DNA from: Candidatus Saccharimonadota bacterium
GTDB taxonomy: Bacteria > Patescibacteriota > Saccharimonadia > Saccharimonadales > Saccharimonadaceae
Direction: 5' to 3'
Length of the DNA stretch: 64,000 nucleotides
Assembly: GCA_017432025.1 (NCBI GenBank)
Contig: JAFRJX010000002.1
Location: forward strand, 1 to 64,000
The position numbers and the translations under genes are program-made. The notes beneath the pieces were generated by a model. It made no database searches. It was given only the letters and a program-made list of their open reading frames with translations, and was not told the DNA's origin. Of the stretch, positions 25,243-32,354 are shown piece after piece; within the stretch, counting starts at the first letter, position 1, and each line of letters opens with the position of its first letter.

Positions 25243-25995
25243 ATGCCAGACGAAATAGCAACAAAAGCGGTGAGCGCTGGGATTAAGAAAGCAAATCTCA
25301 GTATATTTAAAATGATTTTACTCGGGATGTTTGCAGGGGCATTTATTGCGCTTGCCGGAGTGGGTGCAACTTTCGGAAATGTTTATGCCGGAAAACTTGC
25401 CGGCGCATTGATTTTTCCAGCCGGGCTCGCAATGGTGGTAGTGGCAGGAAGCGAATTGTTTACGGGGAACTGTTTGATGGTGACGGCGCTTCTTAGCCGG
25501 GAGATTGGACCACTTAGATTATTAAAGAACTGGTTGTTTGTGTTCATCGGGAACTTTATCGGCGCTTTACTTGTGGCTCTCATTGTCACTTCTAGTGGCG
25601 TGCTCGATCCAATTTCGGATTCAGTGGTAGCGACAGCAAGTGCGAAGGTTAGTATGGGCTTTCCGGTGGCGATGCTGAGGGGTGTGCTTTGTAATTTTCT
25701 AGTTTGTATTGCGGTTTGGATGGCGTTTGGCGCAAAGACGGTGGGTGGTAAAATTGCGGCAGTGTTTTTCCCAGTGTTCTTGTTCGTGCTCTGTGGGTTT
25801 GAACACTCAATCGCTAATATGTATTATGTGCCAGCGGGGCTATTTATGAATTGGTTTAATGGCACGGCAACGGCTGGGCTATCGGTACAATCGTTCTTAG
25901 TCGAGAATTTACTGCCGGTTACGATTGGAAATATCATCGGTGGGGCCGTACTCGTCGGTGGTGGTTACTATTTGGCGTATCTAAGAAAAAAATAG
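25243..25995 (+). CDS. Formate/nitrite-type (FNT) channel
   Basis: 250 residues with six hydrophobic segments, a pentameric anion/weak-acid channel family. The family features SELFTGN and FEHSIANMYYVPAG, with the central pore histidine, are present. The substrate could be formate, lactate, nitrite or hydrosulfide. In a glycolytic organism export of an acid end product is plausible, but that is inference. AGGAGG lies just upstream of the ATG. Confidence 0.9.
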   Translation: MPDEIATKAVSAGIKKANLSIFKMILLGMFAGAFIALAGVGATFGNVYAGKLAGALIFPAGLAMVVVAGSELFTGNCLMVTALLSREIGPLRLLKNWLFVFIGNFIGALLVALIVTSSGVLDPISDSVVATASAKVSMGFPVAMLRGVLCNFLVCIAVWMAFGAKTVGGKIAAVFFPVFLFVLCGFEHSIANMYYVPAGLFMNWFNGTATAGLSVQSFLVENLLPVTIGNIIGGAVLVGGGYYLAYLRKK

Positions 25996-26016
25996 ACAAA
26001 AGTCGGCAAATTGTGG

Positions 26017-26022
26017 TATAAT
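26017..26022 (+). promoter_or_regulatory. -10 box of the tRNA array
   Basis: TGTGGTATAAT, with TATAAT 10 bases before the first base of tRNA-Phe. Confidence 0.6.
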
Positions 26023-26032
26023 AGCAAGTACT

Positions 26033-26108
26033 GGCGCTGTAGCTCAGTTGGTAGAGCAGAGGCCTGAAGAGCCTTGTGTCACTGGTTCAAGTCCAGTCGG
26101 CGCCACCA
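26033..26108 (+). tRNA. tRNA-Phe (anticodon GAA)
   Basis: Acceptor GGCGCTG pairs with CGGCGCC, followed by A and encoded CCA. The anticodon stem GAGGC/GCCTT encloses CTGAAGA with anticodon GAA. The T arm is ACTGG-TTCAAGT-CCAGT. First of a three-tRNA array. Confidence 0.94.
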
Positions 26109-26168
26109 AATGCTTCGCATTTGGCGTCGCCGGAGCTTCGCAAACGGCGCCACCACAATTAACAACTT
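26109..26168 (+). repeat. Hairpin-rich spacer carrying a copy of the tRNA-Phe 3' end
   Basis: Between tRNA-Phe and tRNA-Lys there is a small hairpin (AATGC-TTC-GCATT) and then an exact 11-base copy of the tRNA-Phe acceptor strand with CCA (CGGCGCCACCA at 26145-26155, also at 26098-26108). It may be a relic of a duplication or a processing element. Confidence 0.5.
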
Positions 26169-26245
26169 GGGTCGGTAGCTCAGCAGGTTAGAGCACGGGC
26201 CTTTTAAGCCCGGTGTCGAGGGTTCGAGCCCCTCCCGACTCACCA
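26169..26245 (+). tRNA. tRNA-Lys (anticodon UUU)
   Basis: Acceptor GGGTCGG pairs with CCGACTC, with encoded CCA. The anticodon stem CGGGC/GCCCG encloses CTTTTAA with anticodon TTT. The T arm is GAGGG-TTCGAGC-CCCTC. Confidence 0.94.
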
Positions 26246-26250
26246 AATCA

Positions 26251-26327
26251 GGGCGGTTAGCTCAGTTGGCTAGAGCGCGTCTTTGACGTAGACGAGGTCA
26301 CAGGTTCGACTCCTGTATCGCCCACCA
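26251..26327 (+). tRNA. tRNA-Val (anticodon GAC)
   Basis: Acceptor GGGCGGT pairs with ATCGCCC, with encoded CCA. The anticodon stem CGTCT/AGACG encloses TTGACGT with anticodon GAC. Only 5 bases separate it from tRNA-Lys. Confidence 0.94.
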
Positions 26328-26365
26328 TATGTTCATATGGTTGTTCCTTTCTATTTAGGTTGATA

Positions 26366-26396
26366 CAGAAAACCCCCGTTATCGGGGGCTTTTCTG
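26366..26396. terminator. Bidirectional terminator between the tRNA array and the convergent membrane protein gene
   Basis: CAGAAAACCCCCG, loop TTAT, CGGGGGCTTTTCTG; U-rich flanks on both strands. Confidence 0.8.
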
Positions 26397-26399
26397 TTA

Positions 26400-26963
26400 T
26401 TATTCAACTTCAGTTTCTGTTTCTGCTTCGGTTTCGACTTCGGCGAGCGCTTCTTCTTTTTCGAGTTTATTGAGTTCGTGGATGCTGACAATGCCGTAGA
26501 GCATGACGCTAAGGGCGATGCCGATGCCGGCGATGATTAATAAATGATAATTAAATAAGAATTCGTAGAAGATTTCTGGACCGACGAATGGTGTAAGTGC
26601 CAGTATTATTATATAGGTTGCTTTGATGAGTAGGCTGATAATTGCCATGCCTCTATAACGAGTGCGGAGTGCCGCAAAGGCAAAGGACATGGAGAGCACA
26701 CCAAGAATAAAACCGATGGTCGTAATGTAATAGGCGGCAAGAATCCACCACTGTGCGGCACCGCCTTCTTGTTTGAGGCTACCGCCGGAAGCATTTAGAC
26801 AAATTGTGTATAAAATAAAAGGCAATACTGCAAGACAAATTGAAGCGATGGGAAGCGAAATTCTAACCTCGTCGTCTGGATCTTCTTCGAGGATAGCGTT
26901 TTCGACTTCGGGAGTCTCTTCGACTACTTCTTCTGCTATGACTTCTTGCTCGTCTTCGCTCAT
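26400..26963 (-). CDS. Hypothetical membrane protein with acidic ends
   Basis: 187 residues: a Glu/Val-rich acidic N-terminus of about 30 residues, four hydrophobic segments, and a Glu/Thr-rich C-terminal repeat (alternating AE, TE and VE). No enzyme motif seen. GGTATAAT lies 6 bases before the ATG at 26963, again leaderless, and back-to-back with the hisS promoter. Confidence 0.7.
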   Translation of the reverse strand: MSEDEQEVIAEEVVEETPEVENAILEEDPDDEVRISLPIASICLAVLPFILYTICLNASGGSLKQEGGAAQWWILAAYYITTIGFILGVLSMSFAFAALRTRYRGMAIISLLIKATYIIILALTPFVGPEIFYEFLFNYHLLIIAGIGIALSVMLYGIVSIHELNKLEKEEALAEVETEAETETEVE

Positions 26964-26988
26964 GCTTATATTATACCATTTTTAGTGT

Positions 26989-26994
26989 TATAAT
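26989..26994 (+). promoter_or_regulatory. -10 box of hisS (leaderless)
   Basis: AGTGTTATAAT, with TATAAT 6 bases before the ATG at 27001. Confidence 0.6.
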
Positions 26995-27000
26995 TAATCT

Positions 27001-28272
27001 ATGAAAAAGATGAATACTTCACCAATCTCTGGTATGCAAGAGTTGCTACCAGAAACACAAGCAATTTTTGATCGATACAAAAACGTAATCAGTGAAGTTT
27101 ATCATAACCATGGCTTTCTTAGCATCGAGACTCCGATTATTGACCGCAACGAAATCCTTTTAGCCAAGGCGGGTGGTGATACTGAAAAACAAATTTACAA
27201 AGTGATTAAGACGGCTGAGTCCGAGGATGATGCTGACCAGGCGCTTCGTTTTGATCACACCGTGCCGCTAGCACGTTACGTGGTTGAACACGAGAATGAG
27301 CTGACTTTTCCGTTTAAGGTGACGCAAATTGGGCGGAACTTCCGTGGCGAGAGAGCACAAAAGGGACGCTTCCGTGAATTCTATCAGTGTGATGTGGATG
27401 TGATTGGTAGAGGTAATTTGCCGATTTATTACGATGCCGATGTGATTGCGACTTTGCTGGACGCATTTAAAGGATTTGAACTTGGTACGCCGGTGCTCGC
27501 GAGAATTAATAACCGTAAGATTCTGTCTGGTTTTATTGAAGCAATGGGGCTAACGGAACTTTCTGGGAAGATTTTTGGTGTAATTGATCACGCGGAAAAG
27601 GTGCCACCGGAAGCAACGCGCGGAGCCTTTGAAGAACTCGGTATTGAGAATGCAAAGATTAATCAGTTGATTAAGTTTATCGGTATTCATGGTGGTAGGG
27701 CCAGCGTAACACAGGCGCTTCGCGAATTTGGCGATCTGAATGATACTTACAAGAAAGGTATCGCGGAACTCGAGAAGGTGATGCTCGCACTTGAAATGGA
27801 TGGCCGTGGTACGGATATCGAAGCTGACATGCTGATTGTGCGTGGGCTTGATTATTACACTGGCACTGTATTTGAATTTGTTTTGCCGGAATATAAGCAA
27901 GTGGGTTCGGTTTGTGGCGGCGGTCGCTACGAGAATTTGGCCGGTTTCTTTACCGAGCAAGAATTACCAGGCGTCGGGGGTTCGATTGGACTTACGCGCC
28001 TGTTTTATGTTCTAAATGAAAATAATTTGGTTAAAAGTCAAGAAGGCAAACCAATTGATACGGCGGTGATTCCGATTACGGAAAATGAGATTGAATTTGC
28101 GATGAAAGTGGCAAAAGACCGTCGTGACCAGGGTGAAAAAGTGACAATTGTGGCGACCGATAAAAAATTAGGCGATAAACTAGCTTATGCAGCCAAGCTT
28201 GCCGAAAATGGTATCGTGGTCGGAGAAAATGAAGCTAAATCCGGCACTTATGATATTAAAAAGTTTAACTAA
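27001..28272 (+). CDS. hisS: Histidyl-tRNA synthetase
   Basis: 423 residues. A class II synthetase. Motif 1 region TPIIDRNE, motif 2 with RGERAQKGRFREFYQCDVDVIG, the histidine-specific GLDYYTGTVFEF, motif 3 with GGSIGLTRLF, and a C-terminal anticodon-binding domain are all present. An ATG at 27010 is an alternative start, but the -10 spacing favours 27001. Confidence 0.95.
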   Translation: MKKMNTSPISGMQELLPETQAIFDRYKNVISEVYHNHGFLSIETPIIDRNEILLAKAGGDTEKQIYKVIKTAESEDDADQALRFDHTVPLARYVVEHENELTFPFKVTQIGRNFRGERAQKGRFREFYQCDVDVIGRGNLPIYYDADVIATLLDAFKGFELGTPVLARINNRKILSGFIEAMGLTELSGKIFGVIDHAEKVPPEATRGAFEELGIENAKINQLIKFIGIHGGRASVTQALREFGDLNDTYKKGIAELEKVMLALEMDGRGTDIEADMLIVRGLDYYTGTVFEFVLPEYKQVGSVCGGGRYENLAGFFTEQELPGVGGSIGLTRLFYVLNENNLVKSQEGKPIDTAVIPITENEIEFAMKVAKDRRDQGEKVTIVATDKKLGDKLAYAAKLAENGIVVGENEAKSGTYDIKKFN

Positions 28273-28288
28273 ATCATTTTACTTGTGC

Positions 28289-28294
28289 TAAAAT
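28289..28294 (+). promoter_or_regulatory. -10 box of the redox-like membrane protein gene (leaderless)
   Basis: TGTGCTAAAAT, with TAAAAT 6 bases before the ATG at 28301. Confidence 0.5.
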
Positions 28295-28300
28295 AGTTTC

Positions 28301-28927
28301 ATGAATTGGAGGAAGTGGCTAGATGAGTTCGTCCTCGCGGGCAAAGGTATTTTGCTGGCGACGAAGGAGAGGAGATTCTGGATTGGATTTATTATCGCAT
28401 TTTTGCTCTTCGGAACTTTGATGAATTTATTGTCTGGGGGGTTTTCGAAGTTTGAGCTAATGGGGATGGTTGGCTTCGGTGGGAGCATGAAAATTATCTT
28501 TGATGCTCTGATTGGAGTATTCGGTATTAATATGATCTTTCTCGAGTGGTTGCCGGTGTTTCTATTAGCATTACTTCAAGGTATTCTGATCGGCCTTATT
28601 GTTCTACTCTGGCATAAGAAACGAATTAAAAATGGTAAAGAAAGCTCGAACTCGGCGAACGTTGAGAAGGCGGGAATTATTACCGGATTAATCGCACTTG
28701 GTGCTGGGTGCCCGACTTGCGGAACGACGCTTCTTACGCCACTTCTTGGCGCGCTGTTCTCGACTGGTGGTCTCGCGATGGTGGGGGTGATTTCGGGAAT
28801 CGTGACGGCACTTGCAATTATTATTGCAATTTTGTCGCTTAAGAGGCTCGGCGAAGAAACGTATGTTATAATAGTGAATGAAAAATACATGAAGAAGAAA
28901 AAGGAGGAGTGTGAAGACGGCGTTTAG
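28301..28927 (+). CDS. Multi-pass membrane protein with a Cys-Pro-Thr-Cys motif
   Basis: 208 residues with four to five membrane helices. After a basic loop at about residues 106-122 comes GAGCPTCGTTLLTPLLG at the start of a helix, a CxxC pair placed at the membrane surface. The C-terminus is Lys/Glu-rich. It overlaps the DsbA-like gene by 17 bases. A CxxC membrane protein next to a secreted thioredoxin-fold protein suggests it feeds or drains electrons, like DsbB, CcdA or VKOR, but it matches none of these that I can recognise. That role is inference. Confidence 0.75.
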   Translation: MNWRKWLDEFVLAGKGILLATKERRFWIGFIIAFLLFGTLMNLLSGGFSKFELMGMVGFGGSMKIIFDALIGVFGINMIFLEWLPVFLLALLQGILIGLIVLLWHKKRIKNGKESSNSANVEKAGIITGLIALGAGCPTCGTTLLTPLLGALFSTGGLAMVGVISGIVTALAIIIAILSLKRLGEETYVIIVNEKYMKKKKEECEDGV

Positions 28928-29600
28928 GATTATTGGTGTGGTGGCCGTGCTCGTAGTTTTGATTGCTGCGATCGCTACAAGTATGACACATAAAACACCA
29001 AATTCGGAGATTGTCTGGGATGAAGCGATGACCGTTGGTAATATGGATGCCAAAAACTATTTTATTATCTATTCGGATATTGCTTGTCCATATTGTCTAG
29101 CTTTTGAAAATGCCATTATCGAGCATGAAGAAGAATTCCATGAATACATTGAAAAGCACGATATTCTGGTGGAAATTCGCTTATCTGACTTTATGTATGA
29201 ATATGGCCAAAGTCAGTCGATTCAGTCGCGATATTCGGCCGAAGCAATTTACTGTGCTAAGAATGAAGGTAAATTCTGGGACTATTATAATAAGTTGATT
29301 GTGAAAGTCTGGAATGACTGGTTTAAGGATATGGGCAAGGCCGCCTTTACTGAATTTAATAAAACGCCAATCGATTACTACATCAAGATTGGTAAAGAAG
29401 TTGGATTAGGTGAAACATTCGAGGCTTGCGTTGAGAATGAAGAGCCACTTGAGGATATTGTAAAGAATGCCCAAAAGATGGCAAAGTTGGTGGATGGGAT
29501 GCCACACTTTAAGTTTAACAATTACACACCAAGTGGCTTTGATTTGAACTGGGGTTGGGAATATGTACTCCTATTCTTCGACGCTGGCCTGAAATCGTAA
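28911..29600 (+). CDS. DsbA-like thioredoxin-fold oxidoreductase, membrane-anchored
   Basis: 229 residues starting at a GTG preceded by AAGGAGGA. An N-terminal hydrophobic helix (about 5-27) anchors or exports it. The active site is CPYC in YSDIACPYCLAFE, and the cis-proline loop is VDGMPHFKF. The helical insert typical of DsbA lies between them. It would form or rearrange disulfides in surface proteins, several of which in this window carry cysteine pairs. It overlaps the CxxC membrane protein gene. Confidence 0.88.
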   Translation: MKTAFRIIGVVAVLVVLIAAIATSMTHKTPNSEIVWDEAMTVGNMDAKNYFIIYSDIACPYCLAFENAIIEHEEEFHEYIEKHDILVEIRLSDFMYEYGQSQSIQSRYSAEAIYCAKNEGKFWDYYNKLIVKVWNDWFKDMGKAAFTEFNKTPIDYYIKIGKEVGLGETFEACVENEEPLEDIVKNAQKMAKLVDGMPHFKFNNYTPSGFDLNWGWEYVLLFFDAGLKS

Positions 29601-29602
29601 AG

Positions 29603-30160
29603 ATGAGAGATCCGAATTTATCGCAACACTTTTTAAGATCGCCGAAACTGGCGCTGATTCTGATTGGTCATTCAAATCTCAAAAAACGCGATACCGTGTT
29701 AGAGATTGGGGCAGGTTCTGGGGTGATTACGAGTGCCCTGGCAAACAGGGTGACGAGAGTGATAGCGGTGGAGCCAGACCATGCGACGGCGGTGAAACTC
29801 CGTGCGAATCTCAACAAGCGGGGAATTAAGAATGTCGAGATTATTGAAGATGATTTTATGAACGTGGGGCTTCCGGAAGGGCCATATAAAGTATTTTCGA
29901 ATCCACCGTTTCATCTGAGTTCGGCAATCATCCATAAATTAATAGAGGCGGAGAATCCACCGGAGTCTTTTTATTTAATCTTACAGAAGCAGATGGCGCT
30001 GAAGTTAATTAACACGGAGCGGCATTATACCTCGCAGCTCGGGCTGAAATTAATCCAGGACTATAATACTAAGATCCGTTTACCATTAAAACCCACTGAT
30101 TTTACACCGCCTCCGGCTGTGCCGACCGTGCTTTTTGAAGCGAAACATATCAAATTGTAA
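29603..30160 (+). CDS. rRNA adenine N6-dimethyltransferase family protein, Erm-like, short
   Basis: 185 residues. The Erm/KsgA features are SQHFLRSPKLA at the start, the SAM loop VLEIGAGSGVIT, the acidic AVEPD, and the catalytic NPPFHLSS. A true KsgA is encoded separately at 31555-32307. The N-terminal SQHFL and NPPF spellings are closer to Erm-type 23S rRNA methyltransferases, which confer macrolide-lincosamide-streptogramin resistance. The C-terminal domain is shorter than in classical Erm proteins (about 250 residues), so target and activity are uncertain. The start at 29603 follows the dsbA-like stop by 2 bases. Confidence 0.78.
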   Translation: MRDPNLSQHFLRSPKLALILIGHSNLKKRDTVLEIGAGSGVITSALANRVTRVIAVEPDHATAVKLRANLNKRGIKNVEIIEDDFMNVGLPEGPYKVFSNPPFHLSSAIIHKLIEAENPPESFYLILQKQMALKLINTERHYTSQLGLKLIQDYNTKIRLPLKPTDFTPPPAVPTVLFEAKHIKL

Positions 30161-30285
30161 AAAAATCTTGTAAAATAAAGTTAATATTTGTCAAGTGAAA
30201 AGTGTTCGGTTTTTGCATTTGCACCTCTGTTTGCTTGTGGAAAACTTTTAACATTAAAAAACATCAAAAAAGTCAAAAATCAATA

Positions 30286-30313
30286 TTGACATACAAATTG
30301 GCTATGCTAAAAT
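30286..30313 (+). promoter_or_regulatory. Promoter of the candidate small RNA
   Basis: A consensus TTGACA at 30286-30291, a 16-base spacer, and TAAAAT at 30308-30313 with an extended TGC. It is one of the few promoters here with a perfect -35 box. Confidence 0.7.
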
Positions 30314-30319
30314 AAAGGT

Positions 30320-30447
30320 AGATTCAAGTCAATCTAACGTTGAGAGGGACTGGAATCAAGTTTTATTGGGTGGAGAGCGTTGAGTTAATTTGGCTAAATT
30401 GTTTTCCACCTAGAGATTATTGAAAAACCCGGTCCCACCGGGTTTTT
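30320..30447 (+). ncRNA. Candidate small noncoding RNA of about 128 nt, family not recognised
   Basis: A 308-base intergenic region (30161-30468) has no credible ORF but a full transcription unit: promoter, about 100 bases of structured sequence, and a strong terminator. A 5' hairpin forms from AGATT/AATCT. A larger arm is closed by GGTGGA/TCCACC (about 30377-30413) with an inner AATTT-GGCT-AAATT hairpin. I see no SRP Alu/GGAAG motif, no 6S-like long bubble, no tmRNA or RNase P core. It sits just before the G5/3D protein gene, which has its own promoter after the terminator. Confidence 0.6.
30423..30447 (+). terminator. Rho-independent terminator of the candidate small RNA
   Basis: AAAAACCCGG, loop TCCCA, CCGGGTTTTT. 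It separates the small RNA from the next promoter by about 10 bases. Confidence 0.85.
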
Positions 30448-30456
30448 ATTATGTGG

Positions 30457-30462
30457 TATAAT
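30457..30462 (+). promoter_or_regulatory. -10 box of the G5/3D protein gene (leaderless)
   Basis: TGTGGTATAAT, with TATAAT 6 bases before the ATG at 30469. Confidence 0.6.
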
Positions 30463-30468
30463 AGTAAT

Positions 30469-31554
30469 ATGAGACTTTCGAAAAACCTCGATCAGGCTCT
30501 GATTTTATTAGTAATTAGTGTTGTCTTGCTTCTAGCGGGTTCGATTTTTACGCTGACTTTACAAAAAACCTTTGCAGCGGGCGAGGATGAACCAGCTACG
30601 TTTTTATCTGAATACTTTGTGAATATTTTTGACGGTTCCGATAAGCTGACTGTGAAATCTAGAGAGGCGACGGTGGCGGAAATCTTGGAGCGCTCCGGCG
30701 TGAAGCTTTCCTCTGGTGACATTGTTGAGCCGGCCCTTGAGACGGTCGTAAACACCGATAACTACTTTATTAATATTCACCGGGCACGTCCGGCACTTGT
30801 GCGCGATGGTGAGGTTAATAAATATGTAATGACGGCAAGTTATGATCTTAAGACGATTGCGAGAGATGCTGGGTTCGAGGTTTATGATGGCGATGAAGTG
30901 AAACCAGTAATCAATACTCTGTTCCTAGAGCTCGGTATGGTGGAAATCTATGACATTAAAAGAAATGGTGGCTCGACTGTGACCGAAGAAGTCGAGATTC
31001 CGTTTGGCGAACAGAGAGTAAAAGATTATAATGTGGCGCCGGGTAAGGAAGAGGTGCGTCAGTATGGTGAAGTTGGTATTAAAGTGAAGACTTATGAAGT
31101 CCACTATGTTGATGGCGCCGAAGCGACGAGAAAACTGGTTTCTGAGGAAGTGAAGAAAGAACCGGTGACGAGAATTGTGGCGGTGGGTGCTAGCGCCATT
31201 GAACAGACGCCACTGACGAAGTCGAAAGGCCGTAATCGCTATACCGTAACGAAGGCGAATGGTCAGAAGGTAGAGCGTCAGGAAACTTATTATGATCTCA
31301 ATATGAGTGGCGTGATGAGAATTGCGGCGCGTGAATGTGGTGTGCCGGCAACCTATTCGGTCCGAGCGGACGGTGTTAAGGTGGATGCAGAAGGATATGT
31401 GCTAGTAGCGGCGAACTTAAGCCGTTATCCGCGTTGCTCGGTAGTAGAGACGAGCCTTGGGCTTGGTAGAGTATATGATACTGGTTCGTTTGCACAAGCG
31501 AACCCTGAACAATTTGATCTTGCGACCGACTGGACTCGGCGCGACGGAGTATAA
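30469..31554 (+). CDS. Secreted G5/3D-domain cell wall protein (YabE/RpfB-like)
   Basis: 361 residues. A signal or anchor helix (about 11-33) is followed by two ubiquitin-like DUF348-type repeats (KLTVKSREATVAEILERSGV; YDLKTIARDAGFEVYDGDEV). A G5-like domain comes next (about 160-230), then a C-terminal region ending with VYDTG--FDLATDW that resembles the 3D domain of murein lytic enzymes. It lacks the Rpf lysozyme domain. It probably binds and perhaps cleaves peptidoglycan. The start at 30469 is set by promoter spacing. ksgA follows directly (TAAATG). Confidence 0.82.
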   Translation: MRLSKNLDQALILLVISVVLLLAGSIFTLTLQKTFAAGEDEPATFLSEYFVNIFDGSDKLTVKSREATVAEILERSGVKLSSGDIVEPALETVVNTDNYFINIHRARPALVRDGEVNKYVMTASYDLKTIARDAGFEVYDGDEVKPVINTLFLELGMVEIYDIKRNGGSTVTEEVEIPFGEQRVKDYNVAPGKEEVRQYGEVGIKVKTYEVHYVDGAEATRKLVSEEVKKEPVTRIVAVGASAIEQTPLTKSKGRNRYTVTKANGQKVERQETYYDLNMSGVMRIAARECGVPATYSVRADGVKVDAEGYVLVAANLSRYPRCSVVETSLGLGRVYDTGSFAQANPEQFDLATDWTRRDGV

Positions 31555-32307
31555 ATGAAAAACAACAAATCACTAGGACAACATTGGCTTAATAATCGCG
31601 TAGTGCTCGATGAAATTGCGAGTCTCGCGAAGACTCCGGACGATGTATCGCTAGTGGTGGAGATTGGGCCAGGGCTTGGGACTCTTACTTCGAGTTTACT
31701 CCGGAATTTTAACCGAGTAGTAGCAGTAGAATTTGATACACACCTTGCGACTAATTTACCAAAATCGTTCCCAGGTAAGAATCTTGAAGTAATTAATAAA
31801 GATATTTTAAAATTTGATTTTGATGAAATTTCGGAACGCTATGCGGTGGCCGGAAATATACCATATTATATTACGAGCCCGATTATTGAGAGACTGCTCA
31901 CGACTAAGAACATTCCAGCAAGGATTGTGCTTTTAGTGCAAAAAGAAGTGGCAGAAAGAATTGCTGATGATAAAGAAACAATGCTTTCGCTGTTTGTGAA
32001 GAACCGTGCGAGCGTGGCGCTCGGCCCGGTAGTGAAGAAAAATGAGTTTACGCCACCACCAAAAGTGGACAGTCGCGTGATTGTACTCGCGCCGCATTCC
32101 TCCGGTCCAATTTTCCCAGACGAAATTTTCAAGGTTATAGCGCAAGCGTTTTCGGCACCAAGAAAGAAATTGATTCACAATTTGACGCCACTCGCGAGTA
32201 AGGAAAAGCTTACGGATATTTTCAACGAGCTTCAGCTTAATTTGGATGCCCGTCCGTCCGACCTCCATCTCGGCGACTATTTCAACCTTTGGCGCAAGCT
32301 AAACTAG
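31555..32307 (+). CDS. rsmA: 16S rRNA (A1518/A1519) dimethyltransferase
   Basis: 250 residues, the KsgA/RsmA family. SLGQHWLNN at the start, VEIGPGLGTLT for SAM binding, and GNIPYYITSPI as motif IV with a full C-terminal domain (FTPPPKVDSRV). It methylates two adjacent adenines of helix 45 in 16S rRNA. The ATG follows the previous stop without a gap. Confidence 0.93.
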   Translation: MKNNKSLGQHWLNNRVVLDEIASLAKTPDDVSLVVEIGPGLGTLTSSLLRNFNRVVAVEFDTHLATNLPKSFPGKNLEVINKDILKFDFDEISERYAVAGNIPYYITSPIIERLLTTKNIPARIVLLVQKEVAERIADDKETMLSLFVKNRASVALGPVVKKNEFTPPPKVDSRVIVLAPHSSGPIFPDEIFKVIAQAFSAPRKKLIHNLTPLASKEKLTDIFNELQLNLDARPSDLHLGDYFNLWRKLN

Positions 32308-32339
32308 CCTATTTTAACCGATTTTTAACTTTTTAGTGT

Positions 32340-32345
32340 TATAAT
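32340..32345 (+). promoter_or_regulatory. -10 box of serS
   Basis: AGTGTTATAAT, with TATAAT 9 bases before the ATG at 32355; the leader is at most a few bases. Confidence 0.55.
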
Positions 32346-32354
32346 AGCTTTAAT

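Noticed and set aside
30320-30447. SRP (4.5S) RNA, 6S RNA, tmRNA or RNase P RNA in the intergenic gap
   Set aside because: None of the hallmark sequences or the expected lengths and bubbles could be found; kept only as an unknown small RNA candidate.
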